The position numbers and the translations under genes were made by a program. DNA of 64,000 nt. Source: JAJXZJ01 sp050012855 (lineage in GTDB: Bacteria; Verrucomicrobiota; Verrucomicrobiia; Limisphaerales; J093). The notes under the pieces are model-generated. The model worked only from the letters and a program-made list of their open reading frames with translations, ran no database searches and was not told the DNA's origin. Location of the stretch: contig JBEKGJ010000018.1 in the NCBI GenBank assembly GCA_050012855.1, forward strand, positions 1-64,000, given 5' to 3'. Positions 1 through 8,053 of the stretch are shown one piece after another; within the stretch, counting starts at the first letter, position 1, and every line of letters starts with the position of its first letter.

Positions 1-642
1 GGCGCTCTGCCGAGACGCCGCTACGCTTCGCGTGCGCCACGCCAGCCAGGCCGCCACGAGCACGTTGAGCAGCGCCGGCCAGCCGAGCAGCGCCACATGG
101 TCCAGCCACCGCACCAGCACGAAGCTGAACAGCGCGCCGCCCGCCACGCTCCCGAGGCTGTCCATCGCGTAAACCCGCCCCGCCCCCACCGCCGCCCCCC
201 GTCCGGCCAAGGCGCCGCAGGCCAGCGCCAGAAAAAAACCGGCCGCGAGGCAATATGGCAGCAGCACGAGCAAACTCGCCAGGCCCGTGCCAACCACCCC
301 GATGGCTTCGCCGCGCAAGAAGACGAACTGCCGCAGCCCGCGCAGCGCGACGATCTGCAGCGGGGGAACCACCGCCGTGAAGAGCAGCAACCCGATCAGG
401 GCGCCGGGAGCGTGTTCCCAACGGCTGGCCCAGCGGCCCAGCGACGCGCCCAGGCCCATCAGGAGCAGCCAGTTTCCCAGCACCACGCCGAGCACCAATT
501 CATTGCCGGCGAACACGCCGAGCATCTCGCGCATTAACGCCAGTTGCGTGATGATGCAGGACACGCCGAGGGCGAAAACCGCCGTGAGCGTGGGTTTGCG
601 GGTGGCGTCCACGGAGAGGCTTGTGGAGTCCGCGCCAGCCAT
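1..642 (-). CDS. Spermidine-synthase-like integral membrane protein, N-terminal 214 residues (runs off the window)
   Basis: The frame is open from an ATG at 642 to the window edge, so only the N-terminal membrane part is present. It contains several strongly hydrophobic segments and motifs such as TQLALMREMLGVFAGNEL and LGNWLLLMGLGASLGR. These are typical of the membrane half of bacterial fused MFS/spermidine-synthase-like proteins, whose cytosolic aminopropyltransferase domain would lie off the window. The start codon follows the stop of the MEMO1-AMMECR1 gene by 6 bp on the same strand, so the two are almost certainly cotranscribed. The true substrate of this subfamily is not known. It could instead be an unrelated polytopic protein, because the catalytic domain cannot be seen. 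Confidence 0.68.
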   Translation of the reverse strand, partial: MAGADSTSLSVDATRKPTLTAVFALGVSCIITQLALMREMLGVFAGNELVLGVVLGNWLLLMGLGASLGRWASRWEHAPGALIGLLLFTAVVPPLQIVALRGLRQFVFLRGEAIGVVGTGLASLLVLLPYCLAAGFFLALACGALAGRGAAVGAGRVYAMDSLGSVAGGALFSFVLVRWLDHVALLGWPALLNVLVAAWLAWRTRSVAASRQSA

Positions 643-648
643 GCGGGG

Positions 649-2268
649 TCACTTCGGCTCTTGGAATGCCTCGGCTTGGTAGAGGGACACCGACACATCC
701 TTCCCGCGCCACGCCGACGGTGGGCAGCCGGCCTTCGCGGCGAGGTGACTGAGGAATTCGGCCTTGTCGGGCAACTGCTCCCAGACTTGCGGCAGGAACG
801 TGGCTCCGCGCCCCCCAATCCTGAGCACCACGCCGTCGCGGTGCGGCTGCAACCTGGCCAGCAAGTCCTCCGGCGAAGCAAAGGCCAGCGGCTCGGGCAC
901 GGTGAGCACGCTGATCTCGATGTGGACCCGGGCGGCTTCATCCGCGGTCACGGGCGGAAAGCGCGAATCGCGCAAGGCGGCGTTGCGGGCATTATCCATG
1001 ATGGCCTGGTAGAGCGGACCCGCGGGTAAAATGTTGCCGATGCAGCCGCGCAGCTCGCCCGATTTCGTCAGCGTGATGAAGCACCCCTTGGCGGCCCGGC
1101 ACGACGCGGGCACCACGTCGGATTTGATTTCGGGCAGATCGCGACCTGCCGTCACGCGGGTGAGCGCCTGGCGCGCGAGATCGAGCAAAAACTTGCGTTC
1201 TGCGGGGTTGAACTGCGCGGCGGATTTCGGCGCCGTCGGCGCTTTGTCGGGGGTTGTTTTCCCATCGCCGCGGGTGAAGGCAACCGCGCAATAGCCCACC
1301 ACGCGGCTCTTGTCGCCAGCGGTATCGCCGCTATTGCGATAGTCGAGCAACTGCGGTGTCCAGCCTTTCAGCTTTGCGAGGTGCAGCAGGGTGAGGATCG
1401 GCATTCGCCCGCACGCGCTCCCTTCGGCCTCGGGGGCCTGCAACCGCGCGATGTCGAGGTCGCATATCCACTTCACCGTCTGGCCATCGAGCGCGCGGGC
1501 TTCCTGGTAAGGATGGTAGTGGCTGAGGTCGCTGCTCGCGATGACGAGCGTCTTGTCGCCCACCAGCGGGGCCAGCGCCCGGGCGACTTCGGCGGGATCG
1601 GCCCGCCCAAACATCACCGGCAGAATCTTGAACTGCTTCAGCGTGCGCTGGAGAAACGGCACCTGCACTTCCACGGAATGCTCCCACGTCTCCGGCGTGT
1701 CTTCGCCGGCGGGCGGACTGGGCTTGGAAGCAACCGCGGACCACGGTGGACGCTGCACGAGGCAGCGCGGTTCGAGCACGAAGGGCGGTTGCTTCGCGAG
1801 CTGCCGCGCCTGCTCGGAAACCGGCACCTGCCCCAGGGGCGTTTCGTAGGCGTCGGTCGCCGGCACGGACACGCTCTGGAAAAGCGCGTAATGACTCGGG
1901 GCCAGAATGATGACCGTGTCGTAGCTGCCGCCAGCGATCCGTTTGTAAGCGTACGCGGCGACCGGCCCGGAATACTCATAACCCGCGTGGGGACAGATCA
2001 GCGCGCGCACGCCGGCGACAGCGTTGGTCGGCGCGGCGGCAAGGCACTGGTCCACGGTGTTGGCCAGGGTCTTCGGGTCCTTGGGATAAAACAGTCCAGC
2101 GACGGCGGGCTGACGAACGTTGTGCGGCGCGGCGGCGCGGGTGGCGGCGGGAGACTGGTTGGTGGCCGCCGTTGTCCCGGCCCTTCCCTGCCAACCTGCC
2201 AGGACCAGGGTGGAGGCCAGCAGTACCTTGCACCAAGGTGGCGAGGCGATGTGAAACCAGGTTTTCAT
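649..2268 (-). CDS. Secreted MEMO1-AMMECR1 fusion (AmmeMemoRadiSam proteins B and A)
   Basis: A 539-residue protein with two domains. Residues about 50-335 form a MEMO1-like dioxygenase-fold domain with PHAGYEYSG (His94), APSHYALF (His126), EHSVEVQVPF, SSDLSHYHPY and ACGRMP (Cys286), matching the conserved His/His/Cys site of the family. Residues about 355-535 form an AMMECR1 domain with the diagnostic LRGCIG at 406-411. The ATG at 2268 was preferred over an upstream extension to 2547 because it begins a Sec signal peptide (KVLLASTLVLAGW at 14-26), so export is predicted. The two domains occur as separate or fused genes next to a radical SAM gene in many prokaryotes; their reaction is unknown. 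No radical SAM gene is visible here, but it may lie beyond the left edge. Confidence 0.9.
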   Translation of the reverse strand: MKTWFHIASPPWCKVLLASTLVLAGWQGRAGTTAATNQSPAATRAAAPHNVRQPAVAGLFYPKDPKTLANTVDQCLAAAPTNAVAGVRALICPHAGYEYSGPVAAYAYKRIAGGSYDTVIILAPSHYALFQSVSVPATDAYETPLGQVPVSEQARQLAKQPPFVLEPRCLVQRPPWSAVASKPSPPAGEDTPETWEHSVEVQVPFLQRTLKQFKILPVMFGRADPAEVARALAPLVGDKTLVIASSDLSHYHPYQEARALDGQTVKWICDLDIARLQAPEAEGSACGRMPILTLLHLAKLKGWTPQLLDYRNSGDTAGDKSRVVGYCAVAFTRGDGKTTPDKAPTAPKSAAQFNPAERKFLLDLARQALTRVTAGRDLPEIKSDVVPASCRAAKGCFITLTKSGELRGCIGNILPAGPLYQAIMDNARNAALRDSRFPPVTADEAARVHIEISVLTVPEPLAFASPEDLLARLQPHRDGVVLRIGGRGATFLPQVWEQLPDKAEFLSHLAAKAGCPPSAWRGKDVSVSLYQAEAFQEPK

Positions 2269-2646
2269 CTTCGACACCAACCGGAAGCTTAAGCTATTGG
2301 ACCGCCGGCTCAAGGTAATTGATGACGGAGTTTGGGGCTCGTGAATGAACGCTCGGAAGCGCCCCTGCCGGGCCATAACAACCGACGGTGGCTGGGCTGG
2401 CTCTCGGTGAAACGGGGCACCAGCACCGAGCGCCGCGAGCCGCGTGACAGAATCACCAAATATGCTAGTCTTGTTAAGTGGATCGTATCGGCAACAGGGC
2501 GGCGGGCAGCCGCTTGAGCAAATCGGCCGTCTTGCGCCGGCCGACACGCGTGAGCATGCTGGCGGCCGAGCCGCGGAAGGCGGTTACGAGATTGACCGGA
2601 ATGGACCGACTGGTTGATCCTCATTCGAAGGCAAGGTGAGTGAGCC
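2269..2646. other. Divergent intergenic region
   Basis: This 378-bp stretch separates the divergent MEMO1-AMMECR1 and DUF362 genes and should hold both promoters. AAGGTGAG about 8 bp before the DUF362 start is a good ribosome binding site. I see no coding remnant or strong hairpin. Confidence 0.5.
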
Positions 2647-3885
2647 ATGAACAAAGACAATCCCTATTCGTTCTACTGCCGGGCGCACCCGCCCGTCGGC
2701 CGCTCCGGTCTGACGCGACGCGAACTGCTCGCCCGCGGGGCCGGGGCCCTGGGTTTTTGGGCCTGGGGCGGCTGGCCGGCGCTGCTCGCCGCCGCGGAGC
2801 CACCGCCGGCGAACCGGCCCAATCGCGCCGGGAGCGCGCCGAGTCTGCCGGTGGCCATCCGGCGGTGCGAATCCTATGAGCCGGCCGTGGTGCGCCGCCA
2901 ACTCGATGCGGCGCTCGACGCGATCGGCGGCATCCGAAGCCTGGTGCAGGGCAAGACGGTGACCGTGAAGGTGAACATGACGGGCCCGGCCCGCGAACTA
3001 TGCGGGTTGCCGGCGTCCCGCACGTACCATGTCCACCCCCACGTCGTGGCGGCCGTTTGCGCGGCGTTGGACCGGGCGGGCGCGCGCCGCATTGCCGTGG
3101 TGGAAGCCTGGTACCACCGCGAACCGGTGGCCACGGTGTTGAAAAACGCCGGCTGGGATCTCGCGGCGATCCAGTCCGCCGGGGGCCACCGGGTCGTCTT
3201 CGAGAACACGCGCAATCGCGGCTCGTGGGGCAAGTACCGCCCGCGCAAGGTGCCGTGGGGCGGGTACCTGTTTCCGGCATTCGAACTCAATGGCTGGTAC
3301 GACCAGACCGACGTTTTTGTTTCCCTGGGCAAGATGAAGAACCACGCTGTCGCCGGCGTGACGATGACGGTCAAGAACCTCTTCGGGATCACGCCGACCG
3401 CGCTCTACGGTGACGACGCGCCCAACGAAGACAGCGTCGAGTCGCGCGGCGCCCCGTTGCACATGAACCAGCGTCCTTTGCCCGCGGGCGTGCCGGCTCA
3501 GCTCGGGGAGCGCCCGCCGGACACACCGGAGAGCCGCGTGCCCCGCATTGTCGCCGATCTGCTCGGCGCGCGCCCGGTTGACCTCGCCATCATTGACGGA
3601 GTCGAGACGATCAAAGGAGGCGAGGGTTTCTGGAACGATGACGTGGAGGCGGTTCAACCGCGACTGCTTTTCGCCGGCCGCAACGCCGTCTGCACCGACG
3701 CCGTCTGCACCGCCACGATGGGTTACCAGCCGGCGGCGGCGCACGGTCAGTTCCCATTTCCCGGGGAGAATCACCTCCTCTGGGCGGCCGAAGCCGGGCT
3801 CGGAACGGTTGACACCGCGCGCATCGAGGTGCTCGGCCTGACCATCAAGGACGCGCGTTGCCGGTTCAAGCTGCCTCCAGGTTAG
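2647..3885 (+). CDS. Tat-exported DUF362 domain protein
   Basis: A 412-residue protein. A twin-arginine signal (LTRRELLARGAGALGF, Arg24-Arg25) followed by a hydrophobic stretch predicts folded export by Tat. The body matches DUF362: a lysine/asparagine-rich strand VTVKVNMTG, SLGKMKNHAVAGVTMTVKNL, and a late IIDGVETIKGGEG block. DUF362 proteins are often fused to ferredoxin domains and are thought to handle metals or redox centres. No Cys-rich ferredoxin motif is visible here. The gene is divergent from the MEMO1-AMMECR1 gene, and DUF362 proteins often neighbour AmmeMemoRadiSam genes, so a functional link is likely but unproven. The function is unknown. Confidence 0.85.
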   Translation: MNKDNPYSFYCRAHPPVGRSGLTRRELLARGAGALGFWAWGGWPALLAAAEPPPANRPNRAGSAPSLPVAIRRCESYEPAVVRRQLDAALDAIGGIRSLVQGKTVTVKVNMTGPARELCGLPASRTYHVHPHVVAAVCAALDRAGARRIAVVEAWYHREPVATVLKNAGWDLAAIQSAGGHRVVFENTRNRGSWGKYRPRKVPWGGYLFPAFELNGWYDQTDVFVSLGKMKNHAVAGVTMTVKNLFGITPTALYGDDAPNEDSVESRGAPLHMNQRPLPAGVPAQLGERPPDTPESRVPRIVADLLGARPVDLAIIDGVETIKGGEGFWNDDVEAVQPRLLFAGRNAVCTDAVCTATMGYQPAAAHGQFPFPGENHLLWAAEAGLGTVDTARIEVLGLTIKDARCRFKLPPG

Positions 3886-3897
3886 TGAAGGGCTTTT

Positions 3898-4854
3898 TTA
3901 AATCGCGGGGATCATGGTCCGGCGGCCTTCCATGAACTCGCGAACCACGCGGTTGGAAAGCCGAAGCTTCTGCGGGATGGACAGGGGCTGCGTTCGGCCT
4001 TGCAGGAGAATCATGCAAACACTGAGCACGTCGCCGGTCCCGGTGGAATGGACCGGGGCCTCAGCGAGATCGGGTGGCTCGAGGACCCACTGGCCGTCCG
4101 AGAAACAGCCCGCGCCTTGCGCGCCCAAGTGGACCACCACCGTTCTAACTCCCCAATCCGCCAGTCGCCGCAGGGCCGTCTCCAAGTCCGGGCTGTCGGT
4201 GAACTCGCACAATTCGCGCGCATTGCCGTGGGCCACGTCCACCAAATTCAGCACCTGCCGCAGGAGTTGCTTGCGCTGCACGACCTCCACCGCTGGGCCC
4301 GTGGACCAGCGCGGATCGAAGTTGATGTCCAGCGACGTGGTCAGGCCCCGGCGACGGGCTTCGGCCAGCAGTCGCTGGTTGCCCCCTTCGAGCATCGCCT
4401 GCGAGAACCACACGTCGGCCCGCAGCAAATGCGCGCACCCGTCCAAGGCCGCCAAATCGAGATCATCGAACGTCAAGGTAGCGTTGTTCGGCAGGCAACT
4501 GAGGAAATGCCTCTGGCCGGTGGCGAAGCCCAGCGCAACGGTCGTGCCCGTGGCGCAGCCTGGGTCACGGGTCAGGTGGGTGCGCACGCCGTGGCTTTCC
4601 AACGCCTGGCGCAGTCGTTCGGCCAGCGCGTCAGCACCCACCTTGGCGACGAAGCGCACACGGGCTCCGAGCGCGGCGGCCGCGCAGGCGCTGTTGGCCC
4701 CGCCACCGCCGATGGTCTCCAAGATGCCCGGGACCGAGGTTTCCCCGTCGCGGAACAGGCCCGGCGATGCCGGCACGCGAAGGACCTTCACGTCGCGGTT
4801 GAGGTTGCCGACGACGCAAAGCGACGAACCGGAAAATGGACTCTCCTCAGGCAT
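3898..4854 (-). CDS. PfkB-family carbohydrate kinase (third gene of the SIS/kinase operon)
   Basis: A 318-residue ribokinase-superfamily protein that transfers phosphate from ATP to a sugar or sugar phosphate. The substrate-binding glycine cluster GGGGANSACAAAALGA lies at 49-64. The C-terminal anion-hole/catalytic motif is STGTGDV with Asp275 as predicted base; the usual form is GAGD, so the Thr is a mild deviation. Its start overlaps the end of the second PfkB gene by 8 bp, which indicates translational coupling. Substrate specificity cannot be read from sequence; related proteins act on ribose, fructose, adenosine, heptose phosphates and others. Confidence 0.85.
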   Translation of the reverse strand: MPEESPFSGSSLCVVGNLNRDVKVLRVPASPGLFRDGETSVPGILETIGGGGANSACAAAALGARVRFVAKVGADALAERLRQALESHGVRTHLTRDPGCATGTTVALGFATGQRHFLSCLPNNATLTFDDLDLAALDGCAHLLRADVWFSQAMLEGGNQRLLAEARRRGLTTSLDINFDPRWSTGPAVEVVQRKQLLRQVLNLVDVAHGNARELCEFTDSPDLETALRRLADWGVRTVVVHLGAQGAGCFSDGQWVLEPPDLAEAPVHSTGTGDVLSVCMILLQGRTQPLSIPQKLRLSNRVVREFMEGRRTMIPAI

Positions 4855-5749
4855 GCCGCATCGCCTCCATCACGGCCGCAAGCTCCGGCACGGACGACCG
4901 TCCCCCAAAGTTTTGGACCGACAGCCCGGCGGCGACCGTTGCCAACTGCAGCGCGGCGCCAAGATCCATCCCGCGCAGCAGCGCAAAAGCGAATGCGCCG
5001 TGGAAAACGTCCCCGGCCGCGCTCGTGTCCACCGCCTTCACCGGCAGCGCCGGCAGGCGGCCCTGCTGCCGGCCATCGTCGAAGACCAGCCCGCGCTCGC
5101 CGAGCGTCACCACCGCCACGCGGCCGTTGAGTTCGCGCAATCGCCGCAGGCAGGCTGGCCAGTGTTCGCTGACGTTCTCGTCACCCGTTGCTTGGGCGGC
5201 AAAGCGTTCCGAGCACACCAGATAGTGGACGCGCCGTGACAACGCTTGCGTGCCGTCACGCAGCGAGCCGGCGTCAAGCACGGTGATGGCGGACGGGAAC
5301 GTCTCGATCGCGAGGAGCGACGCTTCGAGTTCGTGTCCATCGAACAACAGGAGGCGCGGCGCGAGACCCGCGAGCCTTCCGGGCACAAGGCTCAGGCTTC
5401 CGGACGCGGCTTTGCTGTTGATAATCGTGCGCGAGCCGTTGGCGCGGTTGACAAGGATGAACGACACGGGCGTGACGTGGCCGGGACGGATCTCCACCAG
5501 CCGGCAATCCACGCCCGTCTGCCGCAGTTCCGTCGCGGCGCGACGTCCATAATCGTCGTCGCCTACCAGGCAGGCCAGCGCCGTGGACACACCCCAGCGG
5601 GTCAGCAGCCAGGCCGCGTTCGCCGCCGGCCCGCCGCCGGATTCGATCAGCCGGTCAGTCTGGACTTTGGAGTTTTCCTCCGGGTAAGCGTCCACCACCA
5701 TGCACAAGTCGTGGGACGCATGCCCGAGGCACAACGCGTCAACACTCAT
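4847..5749 (-). CDS. PfkB-family carbohydrate kinase (second gene of the SIS/kinase operon)
   Basis: A 300-residue ribokinase-like protein. It has ESGGGPAANAAWLLTRWG at 36-53 and the catalytic motif DTSAAGDVFHGAFAFAL with Asp247 as base. The overall pattern resembles ribokinase and sulfofructose-kinase-like members more than phosphofructokinase B, but this is a weak distinction. It overlaps the upstream SIS gene by 11 bp and the downstream kinase by 8 bp. The three genes therefore form a tightly coupled unit, presumably converting one isomerised sugar phosphate. Two kinases in a row suggest sequential phosphorylations or different substrates. Confidence 0.85.
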   Translation of the reverse strand: MSVDALCLGHASHDLCMVVDAYPEENSKVQTDRLIESGGGPAANAAWLLTRWGVSTALACLVGDDDYGRRAATELRQTGVDCRLVEIRPGHVTPVSFILVNRANGSRTIINSKAASGSLSLVPGRLAGLAPRLLLFDGHELEASLLAIETFPSAITVLDAGSLRDGTQALSRRVHYLVCSERFAAQATGDENVSEHWPACLRRLRELNGRVAVVTLGERGLVFDDGRQQGRLPALPVKAVDTSAAGDVFHGAFAFALLRGMDLGAALQLATVAAGLSVQNFGGRSSVPELAAVMEAMRHA

Positions 5750-6335
5750 GGAGCGGACCTTCGAGGGCTTGTTTCAGCAGCCACATCAACAAGTGTTCGA
5801 TCACCAGATGGATCGCCTCCACCTGCGGCGTCGAGGCGGCCGGCACCCGAATTGAAACGGTCGCTTCACGGTGCATCAACCCGCCGTCAAAGCCCACGAG
5901 GCTGATCGTGCGCGCGCCGGATGCGTTGGCAAACCGCACCGCCCGCAGAACATCAGCCGAAAAGCCCGTACCGCCGTGGACCGAACAGGCGAGGACCACG
6001 TCGCCGGGTTGCACCAGGCCACGCAGCAGGTTGACAAACACGTCGGCGCGCTCGGCGTCGTTGGCCCAGGCCGTGTAGAGGCTGACGTTGTCGGTGAGGC
6101 AGCGCGCATCGAACGGCCGCTGGCCGGCTGGAATCACGAATTTGGCGAGGTCACAGGCGAAGTGTTGGGCCGTGGAGGCGGAGCCGCCGTTGCCGAGCGT
6201 GAACACGCGGCCGCCCCGCCGGTGGCAGTCCAGCAGCAAATCCCGCGCGCCGATGATCGCTTCCGAATCCAACTGCCGGAGCAACTCCCGCGTCTGCTCA
6301 ATAAAGGAATCAATGCCGTGGTTCAGGTCAATCAT
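5739..6335 (-). CDS. SIS-domain phosphosugar isomerase, GmhA/DiaA-like (first gene of the operon)
   Basis: A 198-residue protein with the sugar-phosphate-binding loop LGNGGSAS at 47-54 followed by TAQHFACDLAKF. The C-terminal helix TPQVEAIHLVIEHLL is typical of the sedoheptulose-7-phosphate isomerase (GmhA) group. The second binding loop reads SVHGGTG at 119-125 where GmhA usually has an STSGNS-type loop, so substrate specificity may differ. It starts a coupled operon with two PfkB kinases. GmhA plus a PfkB kinase is the beginning of ADP-heptose synthesis, but neither the phosphatase (GmhB) nor a nucleotidyltransferase is present. A catabolic role is equally possible. Confidence 0.82.
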   Translation of the reverse strand: MIDLNHGIDSFIEQTRELLRQLDSEAIIGARDLLLDCHRRGGRVFTLGNGGSASTAQHFACDLAKFVIPAGQRPFDARCLTDNVSLYTAWANDAERADVFVNLLRGLVQPGDVVLACSVHGGTGFSADVLRAVRFANASGARTISLVGFDGGLMHREATVSIRVPAASTPQVEAIHLVIEHLLMWLLKQALEGPLHEC

Positions 6336-6558
6336 GGAGCGTCCTTTCTTTCCAGAGGGAGATTCTCATGCCAAACGCCTCGCGGACAAATGGAATCGGT
6401 CGCTGACTCCGGTAGCATCCGATCGGCGCTCGGACGTGATGCTACCTCGCCCAGAATCAGCGGCAAGGAGGTTCGCGAGCGCCAATCCGAACCCGGAAAT
6501 GACGGGGCTGGACGACCGTTGACGACCCTCACCTGCGGGCGCCCGGCGGGAAGCCGGC

Positions 6559-7803
6559 CTAGCGCTTTCCGGCAGCCTCGATGAGCGGCTCGATGTCGAA
6601 GCCCAGGGGCTTGCGCTCCGCGATCTTTTGCCGGGCGCTCACGATCGCCGCCTCGAGACCGGGCGGCGTCTGGTCTTTCCACCAGTTCATCCGTTCGCTG
6701 TAGCACCACACATATTCGTCTGTCGTGTAGAGCGCCCAGTACGTATTGTGCTCAAACCACCGGGTCCGCTCCTCCGGCGTCATGCGGTAGCTCAAGTACT
6801 GCTCCGCTTTGGGCTGTCGCAGGGCAAAATTCTGGTCCACGTACAGCGCTTGCCCCGCCTGGACCTGCCGCTCGTACTTCTCCCGGAGTTCGGCGGGTAC
6901 CAGGCCACGCGCCCGCTGGCGTATGGCATGGTAGGCGCGGAAGTACTGTTCACGCGACGTGTAGTAGTAAGCATTTTCATTGCCGTCGATGAACCTCGCC
7001 TTGGGGCTGGCACCCTCCAGCATCCCCACGAAGAAGTCGGGCATGAGGCCCCAGCCTTCCCGCACCAACCGCTGGGTTCGCTCGGCCTCCGGCAGGGTGG
7101 CAAACCGATCGTAGAGGCTGACATGAAAGAACGTCAGGACCGTGGCGCCCGGCATCCGCTGCTCGAACGCACGCATGAGTTGGGCGCCGCGCTCTCGCAC
7201 CTTGGCCCGGTATTCAGCAAACGTGTGGGCCTTGGCCCGCGGCTGTTTGGCGTAGTCCCACAGGCTGAAGTCATAGGGTTCGGGATCGAAGCAGATACCC
7301 CGAACGCGTCCTGCCTGCGCCACCCCAACCAACAGTTTGGCGTTGCCTTCGATGGCCCGCCACTGGGTCTCGTCGAACCAGTCGAAGCCGGCGGGCGGCG
7401 AGCCCCAGATCAGTATGAAATTATCACGGAACCGCGTGAATTGCAGACCGCGGAGAATCCGCTCGTCCTCGGTGAATTTGGCCGGCTCCAGCGGCTTCGT
7501 CACAAACGCGTTGTGGCCCGCGTTCAACCGAAAGATAAGCCCGTCGAAGGGGCGTTTCTCCATGACCCCAAGCTCCTCCCGCATCTGGGCCGGCGTGGGC
7601 ACGTCCCAGCCGTACTCGATGAGTTTCTTGGTCGGCGCACCCAGCGGTGCCGCATCCGGCGACGGAGACGCCGCGAGAACTACCCACCCGATCAGGGCGG
7701 TGACCAAGAGTCTTGGGGGCCCATCTTGGCGCCGGGCTGCGGCTAGGCGATTCGCTCTGGACGCTGCGCGAGGGAAGGAGAGCGGGCGGCCTGTCGGTTT
7801 CAT
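6559..7803 (-). CDS. Secreted protein of unknown function
   Basis: A 414-residue protein. The ATG at 7803 was chosen over a TTG seven codons upstream. A long positively charged N-terminus leads into a hydrophobic segment (LLVTALIGWVVLAAS), consistent with a Sec signal or anchor. The mature part is rich in Trp, Tyr and Phe, and has alternating strand/helix blocks such as FDGLIFRLNAGHN and VRGICFDPEPYDFSLWDYA. This suggests a TIM-barrel carbohydrate-active enzyme in which the acidic DPE may be catalytic, but I recognise no family. It follows the SIS/kinase operon on the same strand after a 223-bp gap. I would annotate it as hypothetical. Confidence 0.6.
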   Translation of the reverse strand: MKPTGRPLSFPRAASRANRLAAARRQDGPPRLLVTALIGWVVLAASPSPDAAPLGAPTKKLIEYGWDVPTPAQMREELGVMEKRPFDGLIFRLNAGHNAFVTKPLEPAKFTEDERILRGLQFTRFRDNFILIWGSPPAGFDWFDETQWRAIEGNAKLLVGVAQAGRVRGICFDPEPYDFSLWDYAKQPRAKAHTFAEYRAKVRERGAQLMRAFEQRMPGATVLTFFHVSLYDRFATLPEAERTQRLVREGWGLMPDFFVGMLEGASPKARFIDGNENAYYYTSREQYFRAYHAIRQRARGLVPAELREKYERQVQAGQALYVDQNFALRQPKAEQYLSYRMTPEERTRWFEHNTYWALYTTDEYVWCYSERMNWWKDQTPPGLEAAIVSARQKIAERKPLGFDIEPLIEAAGKR

Positions 7804-8053
7804 GCCCCAGCATTGCGCGCACAAGTCAAACCGTCAATCCGAGTTCGGGTGAGGTCCGGCAGGCTGGCCGAACACTTGTTTGACTGTCGGGCTTTTTCCT
7901 TGCTTCCCGGCCCGGCCCAAGAGTCAAGTGTCTGGAAATGACGAGATACAGCAGATGTCCATCATCGCTCGGGACGGGCCAGCCCGATTGGTCGGGAGGG
8001 GGACAGAACGAGTACTTCAACGGCAAGTTAGTCACTGTCAAGAAATGGTCCAT

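Noticed and set aside
2269..2547. N-terminal extension of the MEMO1-AMMECR1 frame
   Set aside because: The extension has no family similarity and would hide the signal peptide that begins at ATG 2268.
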